NCBI RefSeq assembly: GCF_025564065.1
Contig: NZ_JAMGZK010000052.1
Coordinates: 186,001-250,000 of the forward strand
Reading direction: 5' to 3'
Origin: Silvania hatchlandensis
GTDB lineage: Bacteria; Pseudomonadota; Gammaproteobacteria; Enterobacterales; Enterobacteriaceae
Length of the DNA: 64,000 bases
In this document: piece by piece, positions 37,698 to 46,761 of the stretch
Layout of the letters: each line of letters opens with the position of its first letter
Numbering within the stretch: the first letter of the stretch is position 1
Notes under the pieces: model-generated
What the model was told of the DNA's origin: nothing
What the model saw: the letters and a program-made list of their open reading frames with translations, nothing else
Databases searched by the model: none
Translations under genes and position numbers: made by a program

Positions 37698-38935
37698 GTG
37701 TTTTGCCCACACCCGAATACAGCCGCAATATGCGGCTGATTGGCCACAGCGATCAGGGCGGTCGCCCGGATGGCGTGCAGTTGATGGTGCATCGCGGCTT
37801 TGCTTATATCGGCCATATGGTGTCGCAGGGTTTTTCGATTGTTGACGTGCGCGATCCGAAAAAGCCGAAAGCGGCGGGCTATGTGCCCGCGCCGCCCGGC
37901 ACCTGGAACGTACACCTGCAGGCCCACGACGATCTGCTGCTGGTGATCAACGCCCGGGATCTGTTTGCCGATGCCCGTTTTGCGGATGAAAAGGTCTACT
38001 ACACCCGCCAGGTGGGGGAGACGGTCAGCGACGTGCAGGACAAAGGCTGGAGCGCGGGGTTGCGCATTTTTGATATTTCGACCCCGGATAAGCCGCGCGA
38101 AATCAGCTTCCTGTCGCTGGACGGGATTGGCATTCACCGCATCTGGTACGTTGGCGGGCGCTGGGCCTACGTCTCGGCGCTGATTGACGGCTTTACCGAT
38201 TACATCTTCCTGACCATCGATCTGGCTGATCCGCGTAAACCGGAGGTCGCCGGGCGCTGGTGGCTGCCGGGGATGCACCAGGCCGCAGGGGAAACCCCCG
38301 ACTGGCCGGAGGGCAAACGCTATGCGTTGCACCACGCGATTATCGCCGGCGATACCGCCTACGGCAGCTGGCGCGACGGCGGCCTGACGTTGTTGGATGT
38401 GAAAGATCGCAGCCAGCCGAGGCTTATCAGCCATCGCAACTGGAGCCCACCGTTTGGTGGTGGCACCCATACCGCGCTGCCGCTGCCGGACCGGGATCTG
38501 CTGGTGGTGCTGGACGAAGCGGTGCTCGACAATCAGGAGGATGGTGAAAAACACATCTGGCTGTTTGATATTCGCGAGCCGTCAAACCCCGTTAGCATCT
38601 CCACCTTCCCGCAGCCGAACGAAAGGGATTACGTGGCAAAAGGAGCGCACTTCGGTCCGCACAATCTGCACGAAAACCGTCCTGGGAGCTTTGTTAGCTC
38701 AACGCTGATTTTTGCCACGTATCAGAATGCGGGCGTGAGGGCGTATGACATTTCGGACCCGTATCGACCGGTGGAGACCGGGGCGCTGGTTCCGGCAGCA
38801 CCCGCAAGGATGATGGATACCCGACCGAATCGCCCGCAGGTGATCCAGTCGTGCGATGTGTTTGTTGATGCGCAGGGAATCATTTACAGCACGGATTACA
38901 ACGGCGGGTTGTCGGTGATTGAGTATCTGGGGTAA
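37694..38935 (+). CDS. LVIVD-repeat beta-propeller protein of unknown function
   Basis: 413 residues, no signal peptide, so probably cytoplasmic. Repeated blades of the LVIVD type are visible: GFSIVDVRDPKKPKAAGY, AGLRIFDISTPDKPREI, DGGLTLLDVKDRSQPR, and AGVRAYDISDPYRPVETG. Most blades begin with a His-bearing strand (NVHLQAHDD, GIHRIW, ALHHAII, GGTHTAL, GPHNLHEN), so a ring of histidines could face the central channel and bind a metal. No reaction is known for the family. It is coupled to the binding-protein gene by a four-base overlap, so it belongs to the transporter operon and probably acts on or near its cargo. Confidence 0.8.
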   Translation: MSVLPTPEYSRNMRLIGHSDQGGRPDGVQLMVHRGFAYIGHMVSQGFSIVDVRDPKKPKAAGYVPAPPGTWNVHLQAHDDLLLVINARDLFADARFADEKVYYTRQVGETVSDVQDKGWSAGLRIFDISTPDKPREISFLSLDGIGIHRIWYVGGRWAYVSALIDGFTDYIFLTIDLADPRKPEVAGRWWLPGMHQAAGETPDWPEGKRYALHHAIIAGDTAYGSWRDGGLTLLDVKDRSQPRLISHRNWSPPFGGGTHTALPLPDRDLLVVLDEAVLDNQEDGEKHIWLFDIREPSNPVSISTFPQPNERDYVAKGAHFGPHNLHENRPGSFVSSTLIFATYQNAGVRAYDISDPYRPVETGALVPAAPARMMDTRPNRPQVIQSCDVFVDAQGIIYSTDYNGGLSVIEYLG

Positions 38936-38937
38936 AC

Positions 38938-38960
38938 CTCCTCTCCCGAAGGGAGAGGAG
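38938..38960. terminator. hairpin between the transporter operon and mtnK
   Basis: A perfect 10-bp stem CTCCTCTCCC/GGGAGAGGAG with a 3-base loop in the 30-base gap between two convergent stops. It resembles the GGGGAGAGGG-type element. No long T-run, so a shared terminator is probable but not proved. Confidence 0.5.
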
Positions 38961-38965
38961 AACAA

Positions 38966-40165
38966 TCAGCTGTACTGACGCACCCGTGCCACCAGCGCGT
39001 CCACGCTGTCGATCCGGTCGGCAATCACAATCAGCGCTTTGCCGAGCGTAATGGCGTGGCGCAGGCATTCGTGGCGCATTTCGTCATCCTGAATGGTGTC
39101 GATATCCGCCACGTGCGACAGGCCCACGCTGCGGCGGATAAGCTCGGTGCCGCAGAAGCCAATCGCGTCCTGCCAGACCTTTTTCAAAAACTCAGAGGCA
39201 TAGCCTGGCACGCACAGCGCGGCATCACGGGATTTTTCCGCAGCCAGCACCTGGAAGCGTTCGGCAAAGGTGGTCCACAGCTGCTGGATGTCGATCAGAC
39301 GCTGTTCACGTCCGGCGGCGGCGTCGCGGATCCCGAGATGGCCCGGCAGGCCGCAGAAGTTAAGCAGCAGGTTGCCAATGGCAGTCCCGATATCAAAGCC
39401 AATCGGGCCAAAGTAGCCGAACTCGGCGTCAATCGCCTTCAGGCTGCCGTCGGCGACAAAAATCGAGCCGCTGTGAATATCGCCGTGCAGCAGCGCTTCG
39501 GCCTGCGAGAAGAAGCGGTGCTTCAGGGAGGCGACGGCGATCTTCAAATGGTCATCATTGCGCAGGGCGGCAACGTCGTTTTCCAGCGCCGCCGGATAAT
39601 TATTACGCTCGTGGATCTGGTACGGATCGTTGAAGAACAAGTCTTCGGTGATCTCGCACATCTCCGGATTGATGAACTGCGCCACCCGCGCTTTTTTAGC
39701 GTGCGGGTGCAGATAAAAATCGCTGGTGTGGAACAGGGTATGCGCCAGGTATTCGCCCAGCTGACGCGCGGCCTGCGGGTAGTACACATTGCCGATCAGC
39801 TCCCCGCGCCAGATCTTATGGCTGGAGAGATCCTCCATCACCATCACCGCCAGCTCGGGGTCGAAGTGGTGGATTTTGACCGTGTGCTGCGGGCTGTGTT
39901 GATAGTGCTCGACCAGAGTTTCTGCTTCGAGGCGGGCGCGATCCAGCGTCAGCGGCCAGGATTCCCCCACGCAGCGCACATAGGGCAACGCCTGCTTGAC
40001 GATAATGCGGCTCACACCTTCACTGTCGAAAATTTTAAACACCAGATTGAGGTTGCCGTCGCCCACCTCCTGCGCCTCCACCAGTGACGATGGGTTTTCA
40101 AGGCCACCAAACTGCTGGGCGTACGCCACGGCGTCCTGGGCGGTAAAGGTACGGTATTGCGACAT
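38966..40165 (-). CDS. mtnK: 5-methylthioribose kinase
   Basis: 399 residues, the length of the Klebsiella enzyme. Kinase-like fold: nucleotide loop region [26 protein letters not shown] with the Lys, the catalytic loop [12 protein letters not shown] and metal-binding [16 protein letters not shown]. It phosphorylates 5-methylthioribose to the 1-phosphate, the entry point of methionine salvage. ATG at 40165 is chosen for GAGGAA 8 bases upstream. Divergent from mtnA across a MetJ operator. Confidence 0.96.
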   Translation of the reverse strand: MSQYRTFTAQDAVAYAQQFGGLENPSSLVEAQEVGDGNLNLVFKIFDSEGVSRIIVKQALPYVRCVGESWPLTLDRARLEAETLVEHYQHSPQHTVKIHHFDPELAVMVMEDLSSHKIWRGELIGNVYYPQAARQLGEYLAHTLFHTSDFYLHPHAKKARVAQFINPEMCEITEDLFFNDPYQIHERNNYPAALENDVAALRNDDHLKIAVASLKHRFFSQAEALLHGDIHSGSIFVADGSLKAIDAEFGYFGPIGFDIGTAIGNLLLNFCGLPGHLGIRDAAAGREQRLIDIQQLWTTFAERFQVLAAEKSRDAALCVPGYASEFLKKVWQDAIGFCGTELIRRSVGLSHVADIDTIQDDEMRHECLRHAITLGKALIVIADRIDSVDALVARVRQYS

Positions 40166-40194
40166 TGCCGGTTCCTCATGGGTTCTCATAATAA

Positions 40195-40218
40195 AGACAT
40201 TCAGACGTCTATACATCT
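40195..40218. promoter_or_regulatory. MetJ operator (met boxes) between mtnK and mtnA
   Basis: Three consecutive 8-mers: AGACATTC (5 of 8), AGACGTCT (8 of 8) and ATACATCT (6 of 8) against the met-box consensus AGACGTCT. It lies 30 bases before mtnK and 53 before mtnA, where repressor bound with S-adenosylmethionine would block both promoters. Confidence 0.85.
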
Positions 40219-40270
40219 GGAATTCATCCTGACACAATGTGATACAACAACGCAACAGAGAATTAACGAC

Positions 40271-41299
40271 ATGCAGACATTACAGACGACCAGCCTGCGA
40301 GTGGCAAACAATCAGTTATTTATTCTCGATCAACAGGCGCTCCCGCAGGAGAAACGCTGGCTGGATGCCTCAACGGTAGAGGCGCTGGTGGGGCATATTC
40401 ACGCCCTGAGGGTGCGCGGTGCACCGCTGATTGGTCTCTCTGCCAGCCTGCTACTGGCGCTGCTGGCGGAACAGGGTCACAACCGGGATGCGCTGGCGGT
40501 GGCGCTGGATACGTTGCGCGCCGCGCGCCCGACGGCGGTGAACCTGATGAACAATCTCGACCGCATGAAGCAGGCCCTGTGGCAGGAGGATTTTGTTCCC
40601 GCGCTGGTGGACGAAGCGTTGCGCCTGATAGAAGAAGATAAACAGCTCTGTGAAGCCATTGCTCTGGCAGGCAGCGCGCTGGTGCAGCCGGGCAGCCGCC
40701 TGCTGACCCACTGTAACACCGGCGGGCTGGCGACAGCGGGCGTCGGCACGGCGCTGGGGGTGATTGCCCTTGCGCATCAGCAAGGCAAGGTGAGTAACGT
40801 CTGGGTGGATGAAACCCGTCCGCTGCTGCAGGGCGGCAGGCTGACGGCCTGGGAGCTGGGCGAGCTGGGTGTGCCTTATCAACTGATCACCGACTCCATG
40901 GCTGCCAGCCTGATGGCGAAAGGGCAGGTGGATGCGGTGTGGGTGGGTGCGGACCGCATTGCCGCCAACGGCGATGTGGCGAATAAAATCGGCACCTATT
41001 CGCTGGCGGTGCTGGCGAAATTCCACGGGATCCCTTTTTACGTAGCGGCCCCGCAAACCACTCTCGATCCGCATTGTCCGAACGGCGACGCGATCCCGAT
41101 TGAACAACGCGATCCCCGCGAGATCACCGGGGTAGCCGGCAGCTTTGGTGCCGTGCAGTGGGCTCCGGTTGATGCCCAGGTTTATAACCCGGCGTTTGAC
41201 GTGACGCCTGCGGCACTGATTAGCGGTTGGGTGCTGGATACGGGCGTGGTATTGCCGGACGCGGTGGAGCAGGGGATTTTTGCGGGGAGCACGGTCTGA
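40271..41299 (+). CDS. mtnA: methylthioribose-1-phosphate isomerase
   Basis: 342 residues of the eIF2B-like family. It converts methylthioribose-1-phosphate to methylthioribulose-1-phosphate. Seen: [12 protein letters not shown] near the N-terminus, the catalytic Cys in [17 protein letters not shown] and the Asp in [20 protein letters not shown]. The ATG 39 codons inside the longest frame is chosen because it lies after the met boxes and fits the family N-terminus. Confidence 0.96.
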   Translation: MQTLQTTSLRVANNQLFILDQQALPQEKRWLDASTVEALVGHIHALRVRGAPLIGLSASLLLALLAEQGHNRDALAVALDTLRAARPTAVNLMNNLDRMKQALWQEDFVPALVDEALRLIEEDKQLCEAIALAGSALVQPGSRLLTHCNTGGLATAGVGTALGVIALAHQQGKVSNVWVDETRPLLQGGRLTAWELGELGVPYQLITDSMAASLMAKGQVDAVWVGADRIAANGDVANKIGTYSLAVLAKFHGIPFYVAAPQTTLDPHCPNGDAIPIEQRDPREITGVAGSFGAVQWAPVDAQVYNPAFDVTPAALISGWVLDTGVVLPDAVEQGIFAGSTV

Positions 41300-41304
41300 A
41301 AAAT

Positions 41305-41331
41305 GCCGGGTCGCGCGAACGCTGACCCGGC
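41305..41331. terminator. hairpin between convergent mtnA and mtnD
   Basis: GCCGGGT/ACCCGGC stem with a 13-base loop containing CGCG, of REP-like composition. It lies between two convergent stops. AAA flanks on both sides would give short U-runs on each strand, so bidirectional termination is plausible. Confidence 0.5.
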
Positions 41332-41340
41332 CTACAAAAT

Positions 41341-41883
41341 CTAAGGTAGCCGCGGATAGGCATCGGCAATGGCATCGCCGGTAAACTGGGCTACCCAGCC
41401 TTCCGGGTTATCGAAGATGCGGATGGCGGTAAAGTTCGGCTCGGAGCCCATATCAAACCAGTGCGGGGTGCCGGCGGGGACGGAAATCAGATCGTTTTTC
41501 TCACACAGCACCTGATACACCTGGTCCTCAATGTGCAGGCAAAACAGCCCGGCGCCTTCGACGAAGAAACGCACTTCGTCCTCGCCGTGGGTGTGTTCAT
41601 TAAGAAACTTCGCGCGCAGGGCCTCTTTCTGCGGGTTGTCGGCACGCAGGCTGATCACGTCCCAGCTCTGATAGCCTTTTTCCGCTACCAGCTTATCAAT
41701 GGCGTGCTGATAGGCGTTAATCACCGTCTCGGCGGCCGGGTCGCGGCCTAAATCGCGGTCGGCTTCCCAGCGTTCAAAGCGGACGCCGCGGGCATGCAAC
41801 TTCTCGGCAATCTCGGCGGCGTCGGTGCTGTGCCACTGGGGCTGGTTGGCTTCGTTATCAGAAAAAATGGTCAATGCGCTCAT
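41341..41883 (-). CDS. mtnD: acireductone dioxygenase
   Basis: A 180-residue cupin. Metal ligands are all present: His97 and His99 and Glu103 in EHTHGEDE, and His141 in AGTPHWFD, matching the Klebsiella enzyme shifted by one. With iron it makes the 2-oxo acid precursor of methionine; with nickel it makes carbon monoxide and methylthiopropionate off-pathway. Start overlaps the mtnC stop by four bases. Last gene of mtnBCD. Confidence 0.97.
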   Translation of the reverse strand: MSALTIFSDNEANQPQWHSTDAAEIAEKLHARGVRFERWEADRDLGRDPAAETVINAYQHAIDKLVAEKGYQSWDVISLRADNPQKEALRAKFLNEHTHGEDEVRFFVEGAGLFCLHIEDQVYQVLCEKNDLISVPAGTPHWFDMGSEPNFTAIRIFDNPEGWVAQFTGDAIADAYPRLP

Positions 41884-42569
41884 GAAGGGATCTGCTCCGG
41901 ATTGATGTCATCGAACTGGTGCACCTGATGGTGATGGCTGGCGCCGTCGTCATCGCCGCGAATCAACTGCAGGGTGCGAAAACCTGCCTGTTCGGCAGCG
42001 TCCAGCTCCTGATGAACATCAGACAAAAACAGGATCTGCGACGGGGCAACGCCAATTTGCGTCGCAATATTCTGATAAGACTGGGTTTCCCGCTTGGCCC
42101 CGATGTGGGTATCAAAATAACCGCTGAACAGATGAGTAATATCACCTTCGTCGCTGTAGCCAAATAACAGTTTTTGCGCTGCAACGGATCCAGAGGAATA
42201 AACATATAAATCAATGCCCTGCGCTTTCCATTTTTCAAGCGAGGGCAGGACGTCCGGGTAGAGGTGGCCGGTGAAGTCGCCGTTGACGTAGCCATCCTGC
42301 CAGATGATGCCCTGCAGCGCTTTCAGCGCCGTTGATTTGCGGTCCTGGTCCATAAACGCGAACAGGGTGTCGACCAGTTCGCTGGCGCTGGCCTGCGGCT
42401 CGGCAATCTCTTCACGCAGATTGTCCAGAATGGTCTTTACCGGTTCGGCGTACTGCTGCGCACTGACGAACGCGGCCAGCCGCTCGCGCGCATAAGGGAA
42501 CAGGACATTATGGACAAAACGAATATCGCTGGTGGTGCCTTCAATATCCGTCACAATCGCGCGAATCAT
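41880..42569 (-). CDS. mtnC: enolase-phosphatase E1
   Basis: A 229-residue HAD-family enzyme that enolises and dephosphorylates diketo-methylthiopentane-1-phosphate to the acireductone. Motif [10 protein letters not shown], motif [14 protein letters not shown], motif III lysine and motif [15 protein letters not shown] are intact. ATG at 42569 is chosen: GGAG lies 6 bases upstream and it overlaps the mtnB stop by four bases. Confidence 0.96.
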   Translation of the reverse strand: MIRAIVTDIEGTTSDIRFVHNVLFPYARERLAAFVSAQQYAEPVKTILDNLREEIAEPQASASELVDTLFAFMDQDRKSTALKALQGIIWQDGYVNGDFTGHLYPDVLPSLEKWKAQGIDLYVYSSGSVAAQKLLFGYSDEGDITHLFSGYFDTHIGAKRETQSYQNIATQIGVAPSQILFLSDVHQELDAAEQAGFRTLQLIRGDDDGASHHHQVHQFDDINPEQIPS

Positions 42570-43180
42570 ACTCTCTCCAGGTGTCGTAAACGCATCTCGC
42601 ACTCGAACAGGAATTCGAGGCCTTCAAGGTGACGCCGGGCTTCTGCCACGTCGCGTCCCCAGCAGGTTAAGCCATGACCGCGCAGAAGAAAACCATAATT
42701 AAGCGGATGCGTCTGCGCGTAATCGGCGATGCGCGCCGCCAGCGCGTCAATATCCTGGTCGTTATCAAATACGGCGATCGACAGCGTATCGAGATGGCTG
42801 GTCTGGCCGCGGAGGGATTTCTGCATCTCAAAGCCGCTCAGGCGTAGCGCCGGCTCTTTAACCAGTCGTGACAGCACCGTCGCATTCACCGTATGAACAT
42901 GCAGCACCGCATTGGCCTCGGGGAAGAGGCGATAGACCAGCGTGTGCAGGCCAGTTTCGGCCGAGGGTTTACGCCCGGATGGGGCGCGGTTGCTGGCAAT
43001 CTCAACCTGCAGAAAGTCATCGCTGGTCAGGCTGCCTTTATCTTTGCCGGATTCGCTGAGCCAGCACCAGCTGTTGTCCTGGCGGATCGACATGTTGCCG
43101 CCGGTTGCGGGTGCCCAGCCCTTTGCGCCGATCCAGTGACAGGCGTCGACCAGGGATGTGAGTTGCAGGTTGTCTGTCAT
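42566..43180 (-). CDS. mtnB: methylthioribulose-1-phosphate dehydratase
   Basis: 204 residues of the class II aldolase fold. Zinc-site histidines are seen in [11 protein letters not shown] and in [11 protein letters not shown], and the phosphate loop ATGGNMSIR is near residue 25. It dehydrates methylthioribulose-1-phosphate. First gene of mtnBCD and divergent from mtnE over met boxes. Confidence 0.96.
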   Translation of the reverse strand: MTDNLQLTSLVDACHWIGAKGWAPATGGNMSIRQDNSWCWLSESGKDKGSLTSDDFLQVEIASNRAPSGRKPSAETGLHTLVYRLFPEANAVLHVHTVNATVLSRLVKEPALRLSGFEMQKSLRGQTSHLDTLSIAVFDNDQDIDALAARIADYAQTHPLNYGFLLRGHGLTCWGRDVAEARRHLEGLEFLFECEMRLRHLERV

Positions 43181-43222
43181 CTTCCTTATTACCTCTGTCG
43201 GTCAGGAATATCATTATGGTTT

Positions 43223-43238
43223 AGACGTCTAAGCGTCT
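43223..43238. promoter_or_regulatory. MetJ operator (met boxes) between mtnB and mtnE
   Basis: AGACGTCT (8 of 8) is followed directly by AAGCGTCT (6 of 8). It sits 43 bases before mtnB and 68 before mtnE. A minimal MetJ operator is two adjacent boxes, so this is enough for repression of both sides. Confidence 0.85.
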
Positions 43239-43305
43239 TGATTGCCAAATACTAACATCGTGTTATAGTGGCAGCAACATATGTATTACACGCGGGCCCA
43301 CAATA

Positions 43306-44466
43306 ATGAGCAATAACCTATTGATTCCAGAGAGTAAACTTCCCAGCCTCGGCACTACGATCTTTACGCAAATGAGCGCCCTGGCGCAGCAGCATAATGC
43401 GATCAATCTGTCGCAAGGTTTCCCTGATTTTGACGGTCCGCACTACCTCCAGCAGCGGCTGGCGCATCACGTGGCGAACGGCGCGAACCAGTATGCGCCG
43501 ATGACCGGTGCGCAGCCGCTGCGTGAAGCGATTGCCGACAAAACCGCCGAACGGTATGGCTACAAACCCGATGCGAACAGTGACGTTACGGTTACCGCGG
43601 GTGCCACCGAAGCCCTGTACGCGGCGATCACTGCCCTGGTGCGCACCGGCGATGAAGTGATCTGCTTTGACCCGAGCTATGACAGCTACGCCCCGGCGAT
43701 TGCCCTGTCGGGTGGGGTGGTGAAGCGGGTGGCACTGCAGCCGCCGCATTTCCGTCCGGACTGGCAGGCGTTTGCGGCCCTGCTGAGCGAAAAAACCCGG
43801 CTGGTGATCCTCAACACACCGCACAACCCGTCGGCGACGGTGTGGCAGAATGCGGATTTTGCCGCACTCTGGCAGGCGATTGCCGAACGTGAAATTTACG
43901 TTCTGAGCGATGAAGTTTACGAGCATATCTGCTTTACCGATGCGGGACATGCCAGCGTGCTGGCCCATCCGCAGCTGCGTGAGCGGGCGATTGCGGTGTC
44001 GTCGTTTGGTAAAACGTTTCATATGACCGGCTGGAAAGTGGGCTACTGCGTGGCACCAGCGGCGATTAGCGCCGAGCTGCGCAAGGTGCATCAGTATCTG
44101 ACTTTTGCGGTCAACACCCCGGCGCAGTTGGCGATTGCCGACATGCTGCGCCACGAGCCTGAGCACTACCGCGAGCTACCGGACTTCTATCGCGCCCGTC
44201 GGGATCTGTTTATTGACGCGCTGCGCGGCAGTCGGCTGGAGATTCTGCCCTGCGAAGGTACCTATTTCCTGCTGGCGGACTACAGTGCGATCTCCGATCT
44301 GGGTGACGTCGAGTTTTGCCAGTGGCTGACGAAAGAGGCTGGTGTGGCGGCGATCCCGCTGTCGGTGTTCTGCGCCGATCCGTTCCCGCACACGCTGATT
44401 CGCCTCTGTTTTGCGAAACAGGAAGCCACGCTGCTGGCGGCGGCAAAAAGACTCGCGGCGTTGTAA
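43306..44466 (+). CDS. mtnE: methionine aminotransferase (YbdL type)
   Basis: 386 residues, equal to E. coli YbdL, a fold-type I PLP enzyme known to prefer methionine. Seen: NLSQGFPDFDGP, the aspartate and tyrosine strand YVLSDEVYEH and the PLP lysine in SSFGKTFHMTGWKVGY, and the C-terminal arginine in LIRLCFAK. Here it should make methionine from 4-methylthio-2-oxobutyrate, the last salvage step. E. coli keeps this gene but lacks mtnKABCD. Confidence 0.93.
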   Translation: MSNNLLIPESKLPSLGTTIFTQMSALAQQHNAINLSQGFPDFDGPHYLQQRLAHHVANGANQYAPMTGAQPLREAIADKTAERYGYKPDANSDVTVTAGATEALYAAITALVRTGDEVICFDPSYDSYAPAIALSGGVVKRVALQPPHFRPDWQAFAALLSEKTRLVILNTPHNPSATVWQNADFAALWQAIAEREIYVLSDEVYEHICFTDAGHASVLAHPQLRERAIAVSSFGKTFHMTGWKVGYCVAPAAISAELRKVHQYLTFAVNTPAQLAIADMLRHEPEHYRELPDFYRARRDLFIDALRGSRLEILPCEGTYFLLADYSAISDLGDVEFCQWLTKEAGVAAIPLSVFCADPFPHTLIRLCFAKQEATLLAAAKRLAAL

Positions 44467-44471
44467 ATAAA

Positions 44472-44507
44472 AAGCAGAATAAAATTAACCAAAATTTTAT
44501 TCTGCTT
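44472..44507. terminator. bidirectional terminator between mtnE and ybdO
   Basis: A perfect 14-bp inverted repeat AAGCAGAATAAAAT/ATTTTATTCTGCTT with an 8-base loop, between convergent stops. The A/T-rich flanks serve as U-runs for both strands. Confidence 0.8.
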
Positions 44508-44525
44508 AATTTGATCAAGACATTT

Positions 44526-45425
44526 TTACTTTAGCGATAGCTGTTCAATAAACCGGGAGAATAGCGCGCTGTTAAGCGCCGCACGGTTGTACATCATAAA
44601 CATTTCAATTTTGGGTAAGGCAAATTCAGTCTCAATCTTACGAACATTCAGGCATTCCCGATAGGTGTCATAGACATTTTCCGGAACGTACCCCACCAGG
44701 TCAGAGGTGCTGATCATGGCGATTAACGACATAAACGAGTCGCTGCGAAAAGCTATGGTTCTGTCCGATAATTGGGTTGCCACTTCCCGCTGAAACGCTT
44801 TTACACCTGGCTCTTCGGTCATAAATAATGTGAATTTTTCATTGAGTAGCGCCTCATTAGTGACGGAGTTGCCCATTCGTGGGTGACCCTCACGGCAAAT
44901 GAGGACAAAATTGATTACCTTAAAGGGGATGCAGACGACGGAGCGGTTGCTGAGCGAGTTATAAGAGAACACCAGGTCGGCTTTTCGGTAGGCCAGCAGG
45001 TCTTCAGCCGTATCCGCTGTAAGCAGCATGTCATGGAGTTCAATTTCATAATTATGCTCCTCCATCAATAACTTAATGGGATGAAGTATGGCGCTTGTGG
45101 TCATCATCGGTGGGGAGTAAATATGGAATTTCTTCGTCAGGCCAGAGCTGTGCATCAGGTTGATGGTTTGTTCAAGCTGATTCAGGTTTTGCTCAAGGTG
45201 AACATGCAGGTTAGTACCCACGGTGGTCGGTGTAATGCCTTTACCCGCGCGGATAAACAGCGGATCGTCGAGCTGGGTACGCAGTCGCTGTAGAGACTGG
45301 CTGACCGCGGAAGGGGTGATAAACAAGGTTTCAGCAGCTTTACTGATGCTAAGGTGCTGATAAATACATTCAAAAATGACCAGTAGATTAAGATCAAATT
45401 TTTTCAGATCGTAAAGATTAGCCAT
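44526..45425 (-). CDS. ybdO: LysR-family transcriptional regulator YbdO
   Basis: 299 residues. The N-terminal HTH (LKKFDLNLLVIFECIYQHLSIS shown by pieces KFDLNLLVIFE and SKAAETLFITPSAVSQSLQRLR) is nearly the same as E. coli YbdO; the effector domain is more divergent. In E. coli this regulator has been linked to citrate and acid-related control. It faces mtnE over a shared terminator and its upstream gap (45426-45604) shows nothing recognised. Confidence 0.9.
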   Translation of the reverse strand: MANLYDLKKFDLNLLVIFECIYQHLSISKAAETLFITPSAVSQSLQRLRTQLDDPLFIRAGKGITPTTVGTNLHVHLEQNLNQLEQTINLMHSSGLTKKFHIYSPPMMTTSAILHPIKLLMEEHNYEIELHDMLLTADTAEDLLAYRKADLVFSYNSLSNRSVVCIPFKVINFVLICREGHPRMGNSVTNEALLNEKFTLFMTEEPGVKAFQREVATQLSDRTIAFRSDSFMSLIAMISTSDLVGYVPENVYDTYRECLNVRKIETEFALPKIEMFMMYNRAALNSALFSRFIEQLSLK

Positions 45426-45604
45426 GATTCGTCCTGATTAGCTGTATCGGTTTCGTTATCTGATACGAAATAACTATAGATATGAGTTAACCATTCATCA
45501 TCCATTTGACAGGTAAACTTAACTCAATTTAAATTTCAGCTTAATATATCATGACCAGAGACTTATGAAATAAATAGCACCTGCTCAGTGAGATAATTTT
45601 ATTC

Positions 45605-45641
45605 TGAAAAAAAGAGGCGGCATGGTTGTGTATCTGCCGCC
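45605..45641 (-). terminator. rho-independent terminator of dsbG
   Basis: Stem GGCGGCA/TGCCGCC with a 12-base loop, followed on the minus strand by TCTTTTTTTCA. It begins 10 bases past the dsbG stop. Confidence 0.85.
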
Positions 45642-45650
45642 ACTCCTGAA

Positions 45651-46397
45651 CTACTGCGAACCCATCATACTCTCCAGTTGCGCATTATCGGGTAATCCGG
45701 CGACCTGCTGTAATTCCTGGTTAGTATTCATATAATAAATCGCTGGAGTGGCACTGGCACCCAGAGCGTCCATAATGGCCTGGTTAGCATTCAGGGTTTT
45801 GATCTGTTCGGGAGAGGTGGACGGGGGTGCCGTCAGCGCCATTTTTCCTCCGGATCGCTCGTAATCGTGCCAGGTTTTTGCCGGGTCGGCTGCGGCAAGA
45901 ATGGCCGCCGCGGCACCCGTGCTTTCGGGCTTAATCACCCCCACCAGCAGCGTACGCAGCTGCACCTTTCCGGCATCCACCCACGGGCGTGCCTGCTGCC
46001 AGAACTGCAGGCAATAAGGGCAGAACGGATCGGCGAAGACATAAATGATGCGGGGGGCATCTTTATTGCCGTCGAGCAGCCAGTTGGCTTTCTCCAACCG
46101 CTGCCACAGTTCACGTCCGGCAGGGGCATAAATTTCTTTCTGAATCACCTGCTCACTGAGGTTTTTACCTTCTTCATCATACATATAGCCGGAGATTGCA
46201 TGCTTGCCATCCGGCGTCAGGTAGATGGTGACGCCCATATCCTGATATTTGCCCAGCCAGCCCTTCACGCCGCCGGGTGCCTCGAAGGGTTTGATGATGG
46301 TGATACCTTGTTTTTCAATGGCTTTAACCGGTGCTGGCAGCTCTTCTGCATGGGCGATAAGCGGCAGAAGCGTGAGGAGCAGGGTGGGTCTGAACAT
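45651..46397 (-). CDS. dsbG: periplasmic thiol:disulfide interchange protein
   Basis: 248 residues, the E. coli length. A signal peptide ends at AHA-E, then the dimerisation domain ([16 protein letters not shown]) and a thioredoxin-like domain with the active site [12 protein letters not shown]. The cis-proline is in SATPAIYY. It reduces sulfenylated single cysteines and isomerises disulfides in the periplasm. ATG at 46397 is chosen (AAGGA 7 bases upstream) over a TTG two codons earlier. Divergent from ahpC with an OxyR-like site in its promoter. Confidence 0.95.
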   Translation of the reverse strand: MFRPTLLLTLLPLIAHAEELPAPVKAIEKQGITIIKPFEAPGGVKGWLGKYQDMGVTIYLTPDGKHAISGYMYDEEGKNLSEQVIQKEIYAPAGRELWQRLEKANWLLDGNKDAPRIIYVFADPFCPYCLQFWQQARPWVDAGKVQLRTLLVGVIKPESTGAAAAILAAADPAKTWHDYERSGGKMALTAPPSTSPEQIKTLNANQAIMDALGASATPAIYYMNTNQELQQVAGLPDNAQLESMMGSQ

Positions 46398-46433
46398 GAT
46401 CAATCCTTATAAAATAATGGGCAAAGGAAGCGT

Positions 46434-46470
46434 TTCGGCAAAACCTATCATAGCCATAGATATTTTAAAC
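46434..46470. promoter_or_regulatory. OxyR-site candidate upstream of dsbG
   Basis: The inner half-sites A-C-CTAT and ATAG-A-T are separated by exactly 7 bases (CTAT at 46445-46448, ATAG at 46456-46459), as in the OxyR consensus; the outer half-sites are weak. dsbG and ahpCF are OxyR targets in E. coli. It lies about 40-70 bases before dsbG and about 300 before ahpC. Confidence 0.5.
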
Positions 46471-46515
46471 GGCTTCGCCAATTGCCCTTTGTTGGAGCGG
46501 GTGGTGTAATCCGTT

Positions 46516-46631
46516 CGCTGTCACGACCTTGCAAAAGGTAATGTAGAGCGCAACGCATCGCCAGCTCCGGCTGGCACTGAGATATCTTCAGGTATGTCAG
46601 GTAACAGGGCCGCCGTTAAGGCGGCCTTTTT
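46516..46631 (+). ncRNA. candidate small RNA between dsbG and ahpC
   Basis: A promoter-like pair TTGCCC (46482-46487), 17-base spacer, TGTAAT (46505-46510) is followed by about 115 bases that contain a small hairpin CCAGC-TCCG-GCTGG and end in a strong intrinsic terminator: GGCCGCC-GTTAA-GGCGGCC-TTTTT. No gene on the plus strand lies upstream to need this terminator, and ahpC starts 130 bases later. It could be a free sRNA or an attenuated long leader of ahpC. No reading frame with a good ribosome site was seen inside. Confidence 0.5.
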
Positions 46632-46761
46632 ACGTTCAGCTCACAGGGTGGCTTCCCAGGGTTGTTAGGTATCGCTGATTGATTCGATACGGCGAACGCA
46701 TTAGCCCGTCCGGGCAAAGTTGGTTACCTTAGCCCTCAACGAAACCACGGAGGAAGTACAG

